Shown here: in pieces, positions 1 to 7,938 of the stretch | How positions within the stretch are numbered: position 1 is the first letter of the stretch | Layout: each line of letters starts with the position of its first letter | NCBI GenBank assembly: GCA_013306675.1 | Contig: JABLUY010000356.1 | Span: 1-28,222 of the forward strand | DNA length: 28,222 bases | Direction of reading: 5' to 3' | Source: Thraustochytrium sp. TN22 | Taxonomy: Eukaryota; Sar; Bigyra; Thraustochytrida; Thraustochytriidae | Notes under the pieces: model-generated | Database searches by the model: none | What the model saw: only the letters and a program-made list of their open reading frames with translations | What the model was told of the DNA's origin: nothing | Translations under genes and position numbers: made by a program

Positions 1-358
1 CGCCGCCGCGCCGCCGCGCCGCCGCGCCTCGCCGGCGCCGCGCCGGCGCCGCGCGCGCGCGCTCGATCTGCCCGCGCCTACCGGGCGCTGCGGCCGCTTG
101 ACGAGAGAGAGGGGAGCCGAGCCAGCGCCACTGCCTTGGACCACGGCCCGTGGTGGGGTCACTCACGTCAGGCCCAGAATGCTGGTACAACTGCCGCGGG
201 AAAAACATCATCCCACTGGCAGGGCCTGAGCGCTCGCTGCCTCTGTCCCTGGCCAGAGTCAGAGCCTCGGCGCCGGCCCTGGCTGGCAGAACTAACCTAG
301 CCTACTGTTAGCTCTCGCAGAGCGCGGCTGCCTGCCTGCTTGCTTGCTAGCTAGAGAT

Positions 359-433
359 GCACCTGTTGCACCTGCGGGACCTGCAGCACCTGCAGCACCA
401 CCAGCACCTGCAGGACCTGCAGCACCTGCTGCA
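359..433. repeat. 9-bp CACCTGCAG-type minisatellite
   Basis: Imperfect tandem copies of a nonamer close to CACCTGCAG, with variants such as GACCTGCAG and CACCACCAG. Read on the minus strand, the 9-bp period gives short Gly-Ala-Ala / Gly-Pro-Ala triplets. The surrounding minus-strand frame has no ATG, so I treat it as a non-coding minisatellite. Nothing else gene-like is visible between 1 and about 860: positions 1-70 are CGCCG/GC simple sequence and 650-800 is CpG-rich. Confidence 0.7.
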
Positions 434-862
434 AGCAAGCCTTTTCGTGAGAGCTCCAATTTACTTCTAAAGAGCTGATAGCCTTTTAAGTAGCGAGAGT
501 GGGCTCGCCTCCCTTGGGCGAGGGCGTCGCTTCGTCCAGATACTCCGCCGCTGAGATGTGATGGTGCCTTCGCAGGCTCACCTTGGGGGTCATCCCATCC
601 CACCTCACTGTATGGAGAGGACGCGCTCGACGAGGGTCCAGAATCGGATTGGAGGGGCGTGGGCGCGCGCGCGCGGCCCGGGCCCGCCCGGGCGCAGATC
701 GTGGCCCGCGGCGCGGGGGCGCGCTGCGCGTCCTGGCGCCGTTTCGCGCCCGTTACGCTGCTTGGCGCGTGGGCCGCTCGCGCCGGAACTCGCGCTCTAC
801 TCTCCGCCGGCCCTGTCGTGCACGGTACCGCGCTTCACTCACACACAGACAGACAGAAGAAG

Positions 863-997
863 ATGGACGAGGAGAGGGCGCGGAACGATGACTCGGACGC
901 GGAGACGGGCGAGCGCTACGAGCCGCTGCGCCGTGCACGGAAGGCGGGCTCGTGCTTCTGGCTGGAGGAGCCTGGGGCCGGGGCTGTGGAGAGCTGA
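863..997 (+). CDS. possible 44-aa small ORF (unrecognised)
   Basis: A short ATG ORF with a good Kozak-like context (AAGATGGAC) downstream of a CpG-rich stretch at 650-800. The peptide is strongly charged: an acidic/basic N-terminus (MDEERARNDDSDAETGERYE), then a short CFWLEEPG segment, then the stop. Composition and context look better than random, but there is no recognisable domain. It could be a micro-protein, the first exon of a spliced gene whose donor I cannot place, or chance. No family assignment is possible. Confidence 0.25.
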   Translation: MDEERARNDDSDAETGERYEPLRRARKAGSCFWLEEPGAGAVES

Positions 998-1872
998 CTG
1001 ACTGCCAGTGCCAGGAAGCGGAGGCTGTCGAGGGTTTTTTCTTTAGATGTTCAAGTTGTTGGAGCAGAGAAACGTGGCGTGGGCGGGCAAGCCGTCAAGC
1101 TCGTGCGCCTTCACGCAGAGGTTGTCTTGACCGGCCCTGGGACTGGGGAGCGAAGGGCTGTGCGTGCTTGGGCTCGGGGACGACCACGGCGACGCGAACG
1201 CCTGATCTGTGAAGGAGAGAGAAGGCACGTAGGAGAAAGGGTTGGAGCTTGCGCGTAGCCTTGCGGGGGTTTTGCTGCACATGGCATGCTTCTTGCCACT
1301 GCGAGGCGGGCCATCGTCTTCTCGTCTCGCCTTGGCGCCCTTCGCTGCTCTTTTTATTCTCTCAATCAAAATGCAAGGTCGCCTGTGCGTGCATGACTTC
1401 ACGCTGGTGGGCAGGGCAGACTTGCCTGATTGATGGTGATGATGTCTTTACGGTAAAGCACGTTCTCCTGCCTGCATCTGCAACCTCTGTGTGTTTGCCC
1501 GTGGTCGCGCTGCGCTCCTCGCAATGCTCGCCGCTACGCTCTTCGCAATACCCGCTCGTGTGCAGTGGTCGCGCACTGCCAGAGAAAAAAACCCTGCCAC
1601 TGACAGAAAAGAAAAAGGACAAAGGCGAGACTCGCAAATCGCTTCTGCTTGCTGCTGCTCGCGCTGGCGCCGCTGTCGCGCGCGGGGGCAAGCGAGGGCC
1701 TCCGGGGGATCACAAGCAGGCGAGGCGGCGCCTGGCCACCCGCGCTTCTGTTCGCGCTTCTGTTCGCGCAGAAGACTCGCAAGCGCAGCGCACATTGGTG
1801 CACGTGTACGCAGCCGACGACTTGGACGACTCAGAGGGCGACAAGGAGAAGGCCGCCTTCGCTTCGTCTCTG

Positions 1873-2013
1873 CTCGACCTTCGCGGCTCATCTTTGCTCG
1901 ACCTTTGCCTGTCATCCTTGCTCGCCCTTTGACTTCCATCTTTGCTCGCCTTTCGCTCATCGGCTTTGCTCGCGCTTCGGCTTTGCTCGCGCTTCGGCTT
2001 TGCTCGCTCTTCG
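1873..2013. repeat. 24-bp x4 then 17-bp x2 minisatellite upstream of the 733-aa gene
   Basis: Units starting with CTCG lie at 1873, 1897, 1921, 1945 (24-bp spacing), 1969, 1986 (17-bp spacing) and 2003 (partial). All share a CTCGnCCTT...CTTTG pattern; the 17-bp units look like 24-bp units that lost 7 bp. The array ends about 120 bp before the ATG at 2134. Frames across it are open on both strands because 24 is a multiple of 3, but no ORF there resembles a protein. The rest of 1000-2133 is low-complexity, C/T-rich on the plus strand, with no supportable gene. Confidence 0.75.
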
Positions 2014-2057
2014 CTGACCCGCCCTGGCCTCGAGGCTCGAGCTCCTTTCCCTTCTTC

Positions 2058-2098
2058 ACTAGCTAGAGAGCTGGACTCTAGCTAGCTAGCTAGAGAGG
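2058..2098. repeat. CTAGCTAG palindromic tetranucleotide cluster at gene 5' end
   Basis: CTAGCTAGAG-type sequence occurs twice, including four consecutive CTAG units, 36-76 bp upstream of the ATG at 2134. Similar short clusters occur at 346-354, 7092-7110, 27632-27641 and 28086-28098, all outside coding sequence. The placement close to start codons at 2134 and 27608 would suit a promoter or 5'UTR element, but function is inferred only from position. Confidence 0.5.
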
Positions 2099-2133
2099 CC
2101 TAGGCTACGTCCACGTCGACATCTTTCTTCATC

Positions 2134-4335
2134 ATGGGCCGCGCGTTCAAGGCTGCGGCAACGGCGGCGACCGGCGTGGTTGCCGGTGTGGTCATCTCGT
2201 GCAAGTACCTGGCACACCGCGAGCGCATCGAAGAGGGCATCATCCACGTCAAGAAGCAGAGCGCGCGCAAGCTGGAGCTAGGCCTGGAAAATGATGCGGA
2301 TGAGGAGCCCGCGCTGAACGAGGAGACCGTGCTGGGCGGCGTCAAGAAGACGTTGTACGGGCGGCAGTCAGAGGCGCGCATGTGGGCGGACTACCTGGCG
2401 CTGGAGCAAAACATCATGGACTGGGAAGACGAGGGTGTGGAGATGGTCAGCCTGAAGAGCTACCTGCGCAGCCTGCACGTGCCCGGGGGCATCAACCGGG
2501 ACAAGCTGGCCATCACGATGCTGGACAGGCTCGGTCTGGGCCTGCTCGTGTCCGTCATGCCCAAGCTGTCCAAGGACGAAGACCAGGATAAGGTGCACGT
2601 GCTGCAGCTCATCCTGCGCAACCTCATCTCGCCGGTCACGCTCAGCGCCATCGCGATCACGCTGCAGCGCACGGCGCGCGACACCATTGGCGGTCCGCCC
2701 AAGCGCAGCGCCGTGGAAACGCTGCGCCTGGGCATTGCGCCGCGATTCGTGCCGGTGCTTGGCGACTTGGACCGCGACGCGGACAACAGCAGCGCCGCCA
2801 TCGCGGAGGCGACGCAGGCGGCCGCGGCGAAACTCTCCGCCGGAGGCGGCATCGGCGCGATCCTCTCGAGCGGCGGCAGCGGCACAGAGACGGCCGCCAA
2901 GGCCGCGCGCCGGCTTCGAGGCGCCATGGCGGCCACCGTCGACCCGAAGGCACATGGCGACGAGGACGGGGACGGCGAGGACGAGGACGGGGACGATGCA
3001 GAGGAGGTGGACAAGGGCCCGCCCCCGCACACGGACGGCGGCAAGGTCTTCGTCATTCGCGGCGGCGCGAATGACCTGCAGGCCGCCGCGGCGCGGCTGC
3101 GTGACAGCGACGCGTCCAATGCCGACCACCGCCACGACACCATCTCTCCGGTGAATACGTCGTACTTGCCAGGCCTGTACCTGGGTGCGCCGGGCATCAG
3201 CTTCCGGGAATCCGAAAATGAGCGCGCCGGCTCGCGCGTCATGTCCGCCGTCTTCAACAAGCTCACGTACAACCTCATCCCTTACGCTCGCGAGGATGCG
3301 CCCACGGACGCCGAGCCTTTCCGCGTCGCCATCACGCTCGGCGGCCGCGAGCGCACCTTCGATACCGTCGACGCCTTTCTGCGCGCCGTGGCCGAGGACC
3401 CGGACCACGAGGTGTCCTTTAGCATCCGCTCGCTCATCACCTCCCTCGGCCACGCCATCGTGGTCAAGGAACAAGATGACGACGGCCGCAACCACTACTA
3501 CCACGTACCCCTCGCGCTGCCCATGCGCACGGGGCTCACCGACCCGGACGGCGAGGAGATTGTTGTCCCGCTCTCGCATGCCGGCGTCATCGTCACTCTG
3601 CGCGGGCCGGCCTTCCAGCTCGACCCCGACAACCCGGACGACAATACGGTCTCGGTCGAGTGGTATCAGGACGCCACCACCATGACCGGCTGGCAGCCCA
3701 GTATCTGGCGTAAGTGGCCTTGGCACCTTGGCGGCGAGCGCTCGCACGATGCCTTCATGGACCAGCGCAAGTGGGACCTCAACCACCAGCTCGCTCTCAT
3801 CCGCGCCTGCTCCGTCGTCTCCGTGCTGCACAACGTCGCCTCGGACCAGGCCGGCCTCATCAACGGAGGCTATGGCTACGTCGGCGTCTGCCTGGACTCA
3901 GTCGCCATCGCGCAAATGGCAGTCTTTGGCGAGGCCTCCGTCTTCCCGCTGCTGCTCAACGGCCAGGCGCGCACCGACTTGCTCCGCATCGCGCTGCAGC
4001 TGCGCACCAACCTCCAGTCCAACTTTCCCACCATTGCCAACTCCGCGCACAGCGTCATCAACGCCATCTTTCGCCTCGAGACCGACATCGACATTCCGCC
4101 TCAATACGCCAGCGAGGCTTGCGAGCGCATCGTACAGACCCTCCCAGAGAATTCTTGCTTCGCGCTCGTCAATAAGGCCAAGGGCCAGATCGACAAGCTT
4201 CGCAAGCACCTCCGCGAGACCTACGACTCCGCTCAGTCTGCCGGCTCTCAAGCCGATGATCGCCATCCGTCTGGGGCCACCATTGACAACGACGACGACG
4301 ACGCCTCCTCGGACGCGGCCCATGCCAAGGCCTAG
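2134..4335 (+). CDS. conserved-looking hypothetical protein, 733 aa, N-terminal hydrophobic segment
   Basis: Uninterrupted ORF starting at ATCATGGGC and ending TAG. I do not recognise the family. Residues about 7-27 are Ala/Val/Gly-rich and hydrophobic (ATGVVAGVVISCKYLA) and could be a membrane anchor or targeting signal. Residues about 60-190 are helical, including WADYLALEQNIMDWEDEG. About 273-300 is a very acidic linker of Asp/Glu/Gly repeats. About 340-690 forms a second globular part with motifs such as YLPGLYLGAPGISFRESE, VSVEWYQDATT and INGGYGYVGVCLDS. The C-terminus is an acidic, Ser-rich tail. Codon use is strongly GC3-biased, like its neighbours, so it is very likely a real gene. 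Its coding bias leaves long antisense open frames, which I do not count. Confidence 0.85.
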   Translation: MGRAFKAAATAATGVVAGVVISCKYLAHRERIEEGIIHVKKQSARKLELGLENDADEEPALNEETVLGGVKKTLYGRQSEARMWADYLALEQNIMDWEDEGVEMVSLKSYLRSLHVPGGINRDKLAITMLDRLGLGLLVSVMPKLSKDEDQDKVHVLQLILRNLISPVTLSAIAITLQRTARDTIGGPPKRSAVETLRLGIAPRFVPVLGDLDRDADNSSAAIAEATQAAAAKLSAGGGIGAILSSGGSGTETAAKAARRLRGAMAATVDPKAHGDEDGDGEDEDGDDAEEVDKGPPPHTDGGKVFVIRGGANDLQAAAARLRDSDASNADHRHDTISPVNTSYLPGLYLGAPGISFRESENERAGSRVMSAVFNKLTYNLIPYAREDAPTDAEPFRVAITLGGRERTFDTVDAFLRAVAEDPDHEVSFSIRSLITSLGHAIVVKEQDDDGRNHYYHVPLALPMRTGLTDPDGEEIVVPLSHAGVIVTLRGPAFQLDPDNPDDNTVSVEWYQDATTMTGWQPSIWRKWPWHLGGERSHDAFMDQRKWDLNHQLALIRACSVVSVLHNVASDQAGLINGGYGYVGVCLDSVAIAQMAVFGEASVFPLLLNGQARTDLLRIALQLRTNLQSNFPTIANSAHSVINAIFRLETDIDIPPQYASEACERIVQTLPENSCFALVNKAKGQIDKLRKHLRETYDSAQSAGSQADDRHPSGATIDNDDDDASSDAAHAKA

Positions 4336-4737
4336 ACTAGGACGGGAGAAAGGCTTTGTTGTTGTTCGAAAATCGTGCTCGCACTCGTTGTCGCAGGAAA
4401 GAACGCAGCCGGAGTATGAAAGGCGCTGAAAGGCGCGGCACAAAGCGCAAAGCGGCAGTTGGTCGACGCCATTAAGCGACGTGGCCGTCGGCCAGCCGAG
4501 CCCTCGATCTGCGGACGGCCGACCGTCAGTGCGCGCACTTTCACCTCCTCGGTTTGCGCTTCCTTCTTGCGAAAGCGGCGCTCTTGTGCAGGCCGACACA
4601 ACACCGATCGCCTTACCCTCCTTGCTGATCTTACTTGTCATTTGGCCACGCGCAGCTGCAGTCGTCCACAGTTCCAATGTCGGCCTGCACACTCGAAGTC
4701 GCGCTCGCGAGCCCGCCACGGGCCTGGCGCGCGCAGC

Positions 4738-4815
4738 GCTTGCCTTGCCTTGCCTTGCTTTGCCTCGCCTTGCCTTGCTTTGCCTCGCCTCACCTTGCCT
4801 GCCCTGCCCTGCCAT
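4738..4815. repeat. CCTTG/CCTCG pentanucleotide microsatellite
   Basis: About fifteen degenerate copies of the pentamer CCTTG (variants CTTTG, CCTCG, CCCTG) in the 5' flank of the truncated membrane-protein paralogue. In any plus-strand frame this yields a Cys/Leu/Ala/Pro-rich hydrophobic run (LPCLALLCLALPC), which superficially resembles a signal peptide but is repeat-derived. The flank 4336-5009 holds nothing else I can support as coding. Confidence 0.75.
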
Positions 4816-5028
4816 GTGCCTTGCGTTGCCCTGCACTTGATCACCTTCAAGCTGGCGCCGCCGCGCCGCCTCTCTAGTAGGGAGCGCGCGTGCCCGCAGC
4901 TGCGGGGGCTCGGGCAGCCGGTGTCCACGGTGTCCACGAAGCGAAGCGCGGCGCCTTCGAGTCGGGCGCACGCTGGCACGCAGGCGCCCCGGCTCCGGTC
5001 GCCGCGACGATGGCAGGCGCCAGTCGGT

Positions 5029-6906
5029 CTGGGCGGTGACGCGGACGTTCGCGTGGTCAAGGACCCGGGTCGAATCTACACGCGCGACGAGATCGAGCAG
5101 CCCAACTTTCTCGTGACGCACTTTGGAACCACGCAAGGGAGCGCGGGCGGCTACACGACGAGCGTCACTCTGGCGCGCAACACCAACACAGCCGGCACCT
5201 GCAGCTTCCCGAGCGCTGTCAGCCTGACCGTGGGCGACGCCTGCACGGAGCAGGTGAGCGTGAGCTCGAGCGACGAGACCTCAAGCTCCTACGCGTTGCG
5301 AGTCTCGGCTTCGCAGGTGGCGGGCGTGCTGGAGCGCTGCGTCACGGACGCAAGCAAGGCGTCCGAGTCGGGCACGGACTTTGTCTACGTGGTGGACGTG
5401 GGCGTAAGCTTCGAACTGCCAGAAGGCTGCGCGTCCGAGGACAAGCCGGAGCCGACCGTGGCTTCCTCGCAGGCCAGCATCTCCTACGTGGTGCGCCTGT
5501 CCAAGGGGCTGAGCGCGAGCGCCCAGGAGAACGTCAATCAGCTCGTGGTGGACGCCTACGACTACGACATGGAGCCTTGCAGCGGCCGCATCGTCCCCAT
5601 GGGCAAGCTGCTGCTCATGGCGACCTTGTCATCGTCCGTGGCGCCCGTGACGGGCGGTGCGCAACTCGTGTCCGGCTCCAAGATGGGCGACGTGGACCTC
5701 GAGCTGCTGAGCTTGGACTGCGTCGACTATACCTACCAGGACGGCAACTACGTGTGCGAGGCGGTGTTGCGGACCTCGGAAAGCCTCCTCATGACGCAGG
5801 AGGGGGACGGCGGGACCTGCGCCTTTGCGAGTCTGAGCTACTTGGATTTGAGCGGCCACTTCGACTACGGCGGCTGGGCGGAGACGTCCACGGTCAAGGA
5901 TCCGACTCTGGCCAACACGAACATCTTCGCCGACGACTGCCCTGTCCTCGCTGTGCAGGAGGACGTAAGCGGCCTCTATCCGGCGGCGCTGACGCTCACT
6001 GGGTCGAGTTTAAATAGCCCGATCAAGGCGGAGCTCAGCTTTACGAACCTCGGCGACGATGCCGCGGTGACGCTGCGCCTGCTCACCGTGCATGTGACCC
6101 TGACCGTGAACGCTTCGGACCCGCTCCTGACCCGCGTGTACGACATCTCCGACAAGATCGCGGAGATGACCAACTCGATGTCCCCGTACTTTCGCGACGC
6201 GCACTATTGCCGCTTCGCCGCGGACGACGCGGCGGCGTGCGAGACCTTTTACTCGGCGTCCTCCTCGCGCACCAACTCCTACGTGGCTACCCACGCGGAT
6301 ACCTTTCTCGACGCGTCGCGCGGCTATGAGGGCTGCCAGGCGCTCGACGAGCGCGCCTCCGACAGCTTCATCTTCACGCCTGATGAGTGGGTCTTTGCCG
6401 ACTGGACCGGCGTCGCGGCCAACATGACCGTCCGCGTGTACGCCGAGGTGGACACTTGTTCCACCTCGCCCACGGGCCGCAGCGCGGTCTCCGCGTCCGC
6501 GTCCACCTCGAACACCGCTGGTGTGAAGCTTGTCACCAAGTCCTTCGAGCTCGTCCTGGTGCGTACGCCCGCGGAAGACAGTGCCGGACCCCAGCTCATG
6601 CTTCTCGCCGGCGGCGCCGGCGGCGCCCTTGCCCTTCTCCTCGCGCTCGCGCTCGCGCTCGCGCTCGCGCTCGTGCTCCGCCGTCGCCGTCGTCTGCTTG
6701 CTGGCCTCAAGAGCGTTGACGACGACGTCGACGAGGGCCTCGACCTCGAGGACCTCGCCGCCATGCGCGCCGTGATCGATGGCGTCGGTGAAAACCGCGC
6801 TGCAGTCCAAGACTCGGACACCGCCACGCCGCACGTACGCCAATTTCGCGTCGCCGCGGTGCTGCCCAAGCTTTCCCGCGTTTCCTTCGTGGTGCGCTTC
6901 CACTGA
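5029..6906 (+). CDS. type-I membrane protein paralogue, N-terminally truncated, start unresolved (possible pseudogene)
   Basis: From about 5038 the frame is clearly homologous to the next gene (7939-10410): shared motifs include EQPNFLVT, GRIVPMG, KDPTLANTN, ERASD.FIFTP.EWVF and a C-terminal VRQFR.AA.LP...SRVSFV. The frame stays open for about 620 codons to TGA. Near the C-terminus a Leu/Ala transmembrane helix (from a CTCGCG repeat) is followed by an RRRRR stop-transfer and a cytosolic tail. The paralogue's signal peptide and about 165 further residues are missing, and there is no in-frame ATG before the homology. An out-of-frame ATGGCAGGCGCC at 5010 matches the paralogue's start codon context and hits a stop after nine codons. 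Listed from a CTG at 5029 only as a marker of the open homologous frame. It could be a decaying duplicate, a gene with an unrecognised upstream exon, or a local sequence error. No function is recognised. Confidence 0.6.
   Translation: MGGDADVRVVKDPGRIYTRDEIEQPNFLVTHFGTTQGSAGGYTTSVTLARNTNTAGTCSFPSAVSLTVGDACTEQVSVSSSDETSSSYALRVSASQVAGVLERCVTDASKASESGTDFVYVVDVGVSFELPEGCASEDKPEPTVASSQASISYVVRLSKGLSASAQENVNQLVVDAYDYDMEPCSGRIVPMGKLLLMATLSSSVAPVTGGAQLVSGSKMGDVDLELLSLDCVDYTYQDGNYVCEAVLRTSESLLMTQEGDGGTCAFASLSYLDLSGHFDYGGWAETSTVKDPTLANTNIFADDCPVLAVQEDVSGLYPAALTLTGSSLNSPIKAELSFTNLGDDAAVTLRLLTVHVTLTVNASDPLLTRVYDISDKIAEMTNSMSPYFRDAHYCRFAADDAAACETFYSASSSRTNSYVATHADTFLDASRGYEGCQALDERASDSFIFTPDEWVFADWTGVAANMTVRVYAEVDTCSTSPTGRSAVSASASTSNTAGVKLVTKSFELVLVRTPAEDSAGPQLMLLAGGAGGALALLLALALALALALVLRRRRRLLAGLKSVDDDVDEGLDLEDLAAMRAVIDGVGENRAAVQDSDTATPHVRQFRVAAVLPKLSRVSFVVRFH
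6640..6675 (+). repeat. CTCGCG hexanucleotide repeat encoding a transmembrane helix
   Basis: Five exact CTCGCG units followed by CTCGTG, in frame with the 5029-6906 gene, translate to alternating Leu-Ala and form most of its predicted transmembrane helix. The second paralogue uses unrelated, non-repetitive codons for its helix. Repeat slippage would change helix length by two residues per unit without a frameshift. Confidence 0.85.
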
Positions 6907-7452
6907 CCGTGACGCTCACTCTAAGAAAATCGGCGAAAGTCAGTGGGCGGGTCCCAGTTGTAGTACTACCACGGAACCATAGTTACCATACCTCCTGCCA
7001 GTGTCAGCCTGCCTGCACCGTTCTCCAAGTCTGTCGTGTTCAACAGCCTGAGCCGAGCCTGAGCGCTAGCTCAAAGCTTAGCCTCTGGCTACTAGCTAGC
7101 TAGCCTAGCCTCGCAGGCCGTACGTCACGGTAGCCTCGCTTCGCCTCGTCTCGCCTTGCGTCGGCGGCGGGCTCGAGCCGCCTCTTCCTGCCGTCACGCC
7201 AGCCAGCAGCCTGCCAGCCTGCCTGCCAAGGCCCAAGAAGCGCGGGCCGCACTCGAAAGCCAGGCCTCCGAGGCTCCGAGCCAGCACGAACTCACTGTCG
7301 GCACGATGAAATGATACGCGATCTACTGGCGGCCGGGTGGAACTGGTACCAGTACCTACCTACCTTCTCCTCCCTCTTCCTTCCCGCCTCGGCGGACTCG
7401 CGAGGTCGGGCCCCGCACTCAGCGCACTGCACTACTAGGCCTGCTGCAAGTT

Positions 7453-7471
7453 CAAGTTGAACTCCAACTTG
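7453..7471. other. short perfect inverted repeat (CAAGTTG-5 nt-CAACTTG)
   Basis: Seven-base perfect arms with a 5-nt loop, in the intergenic region between the two membrane-protein paralogues, about 470 bp upstream of the ATG at 7939. A 10-bp palindrome CTGGTACCAG lies nearby at 7343-7352. Function is unknown; both may be chance. Confidence 0.35.
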
Positions 7472-7494
7472 TGGTTGGACTTCCGGCCATCGGG

Positions 7495-7506
7495 CACGTG
7501 CACGTG
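7495..7506. promoter_or_regulatory. tandem G-box/E-box CACGTGCACGTG
   Basis: Two directly abutting CACGTG hexamers, the core site for bHLH and some bZIP transcription factors, lie about 430 bp upstream of the ATG at 7939. The exact doubling is visible in the sequence. That it regulates the downstream membrane-protein gene is inference from position only. Confidence 0.4.
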
Positions 7507-7772
7507 CACCTGCAACCAAGCGCCGGCGCCGGCCGTCGCGCACCCCGTCCAGCGCCGCCGCGCCGCCGCCGCGCCGCCGGCCGCCGCTCAGGCTCTCCCC
7601 GCTGCCAGCCAGCCGGTCAGTCCGAGTCGCCTTGCTCGTCGCGGTCTTCTCCCCTCCAGGGCGCCCGCCCGCGCGGCCTGCGCGCGCCGGCGGCTCCGCG
7701 CTGCGCGGCGCCTGCCCGGCGCGGCTCTCGGCTCCTCGCTCGGGCTGCGGATCCCGGCGGCGCCGTGTCTCC

Positions 7773-7902
7773 GCTCTGCTCTGCTCTGCTCTGCCCGGCA
7801 CAGCCCGAAGCTAGCTCGCGCGGCGGCCGCGCCGGGGCGCTCCTCCCACCCGCCCGCCCGGGCCGCCCGGCACGGCAGTCCGCTGCGCTGCGCTGCGCTG
7901 CG
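7773..7902. repeat. pentanucleotide repeats (TCTGC and GCTGC) in the 5' flank
   Basis: About four TCTGC units at 7773-7794 and four GCTGC units at 7882-7902, the latter ending 36 bp before the ATG at 7939. Related GCTGC/GCAGC arrays sit at 15479-15496 and 27704-27725. The remainder of 6907-7938 is a CpG-rich flank with a CTAGCTAG cluster at 7092-7110 and no supportable gene. Confidence 0.7.
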
Positions 7903-7938
7903 CCTTGGTGGCGGCGCGCGCGCGGGGCAGCGGCAGGG

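Noticed and set aside
292-603. Minus-strand frame with collagen-like Gly-X-Y run
   Set aside because: The run is the translation of a 9-bp minisatellite; the frame has no ATG start and the rest is low-complexity.
2368-3831. 487-codon minus-strand open frame inside the 733-aa gene
   Set aside because: Antisense shadow caused by GC-rich third positions; no motif, while the plus strand has an ATG, better composition and neighbours on the same strand.
4677-4877. ORF with Leu/Cys/Ala-rich segment as possible signal-peptide exon for the truncated paralogue
   Set aside because: Hydrophobicity is produced by the CCTTG repeat; no convincing donor/acceptor joins it in frame to the homologous region.
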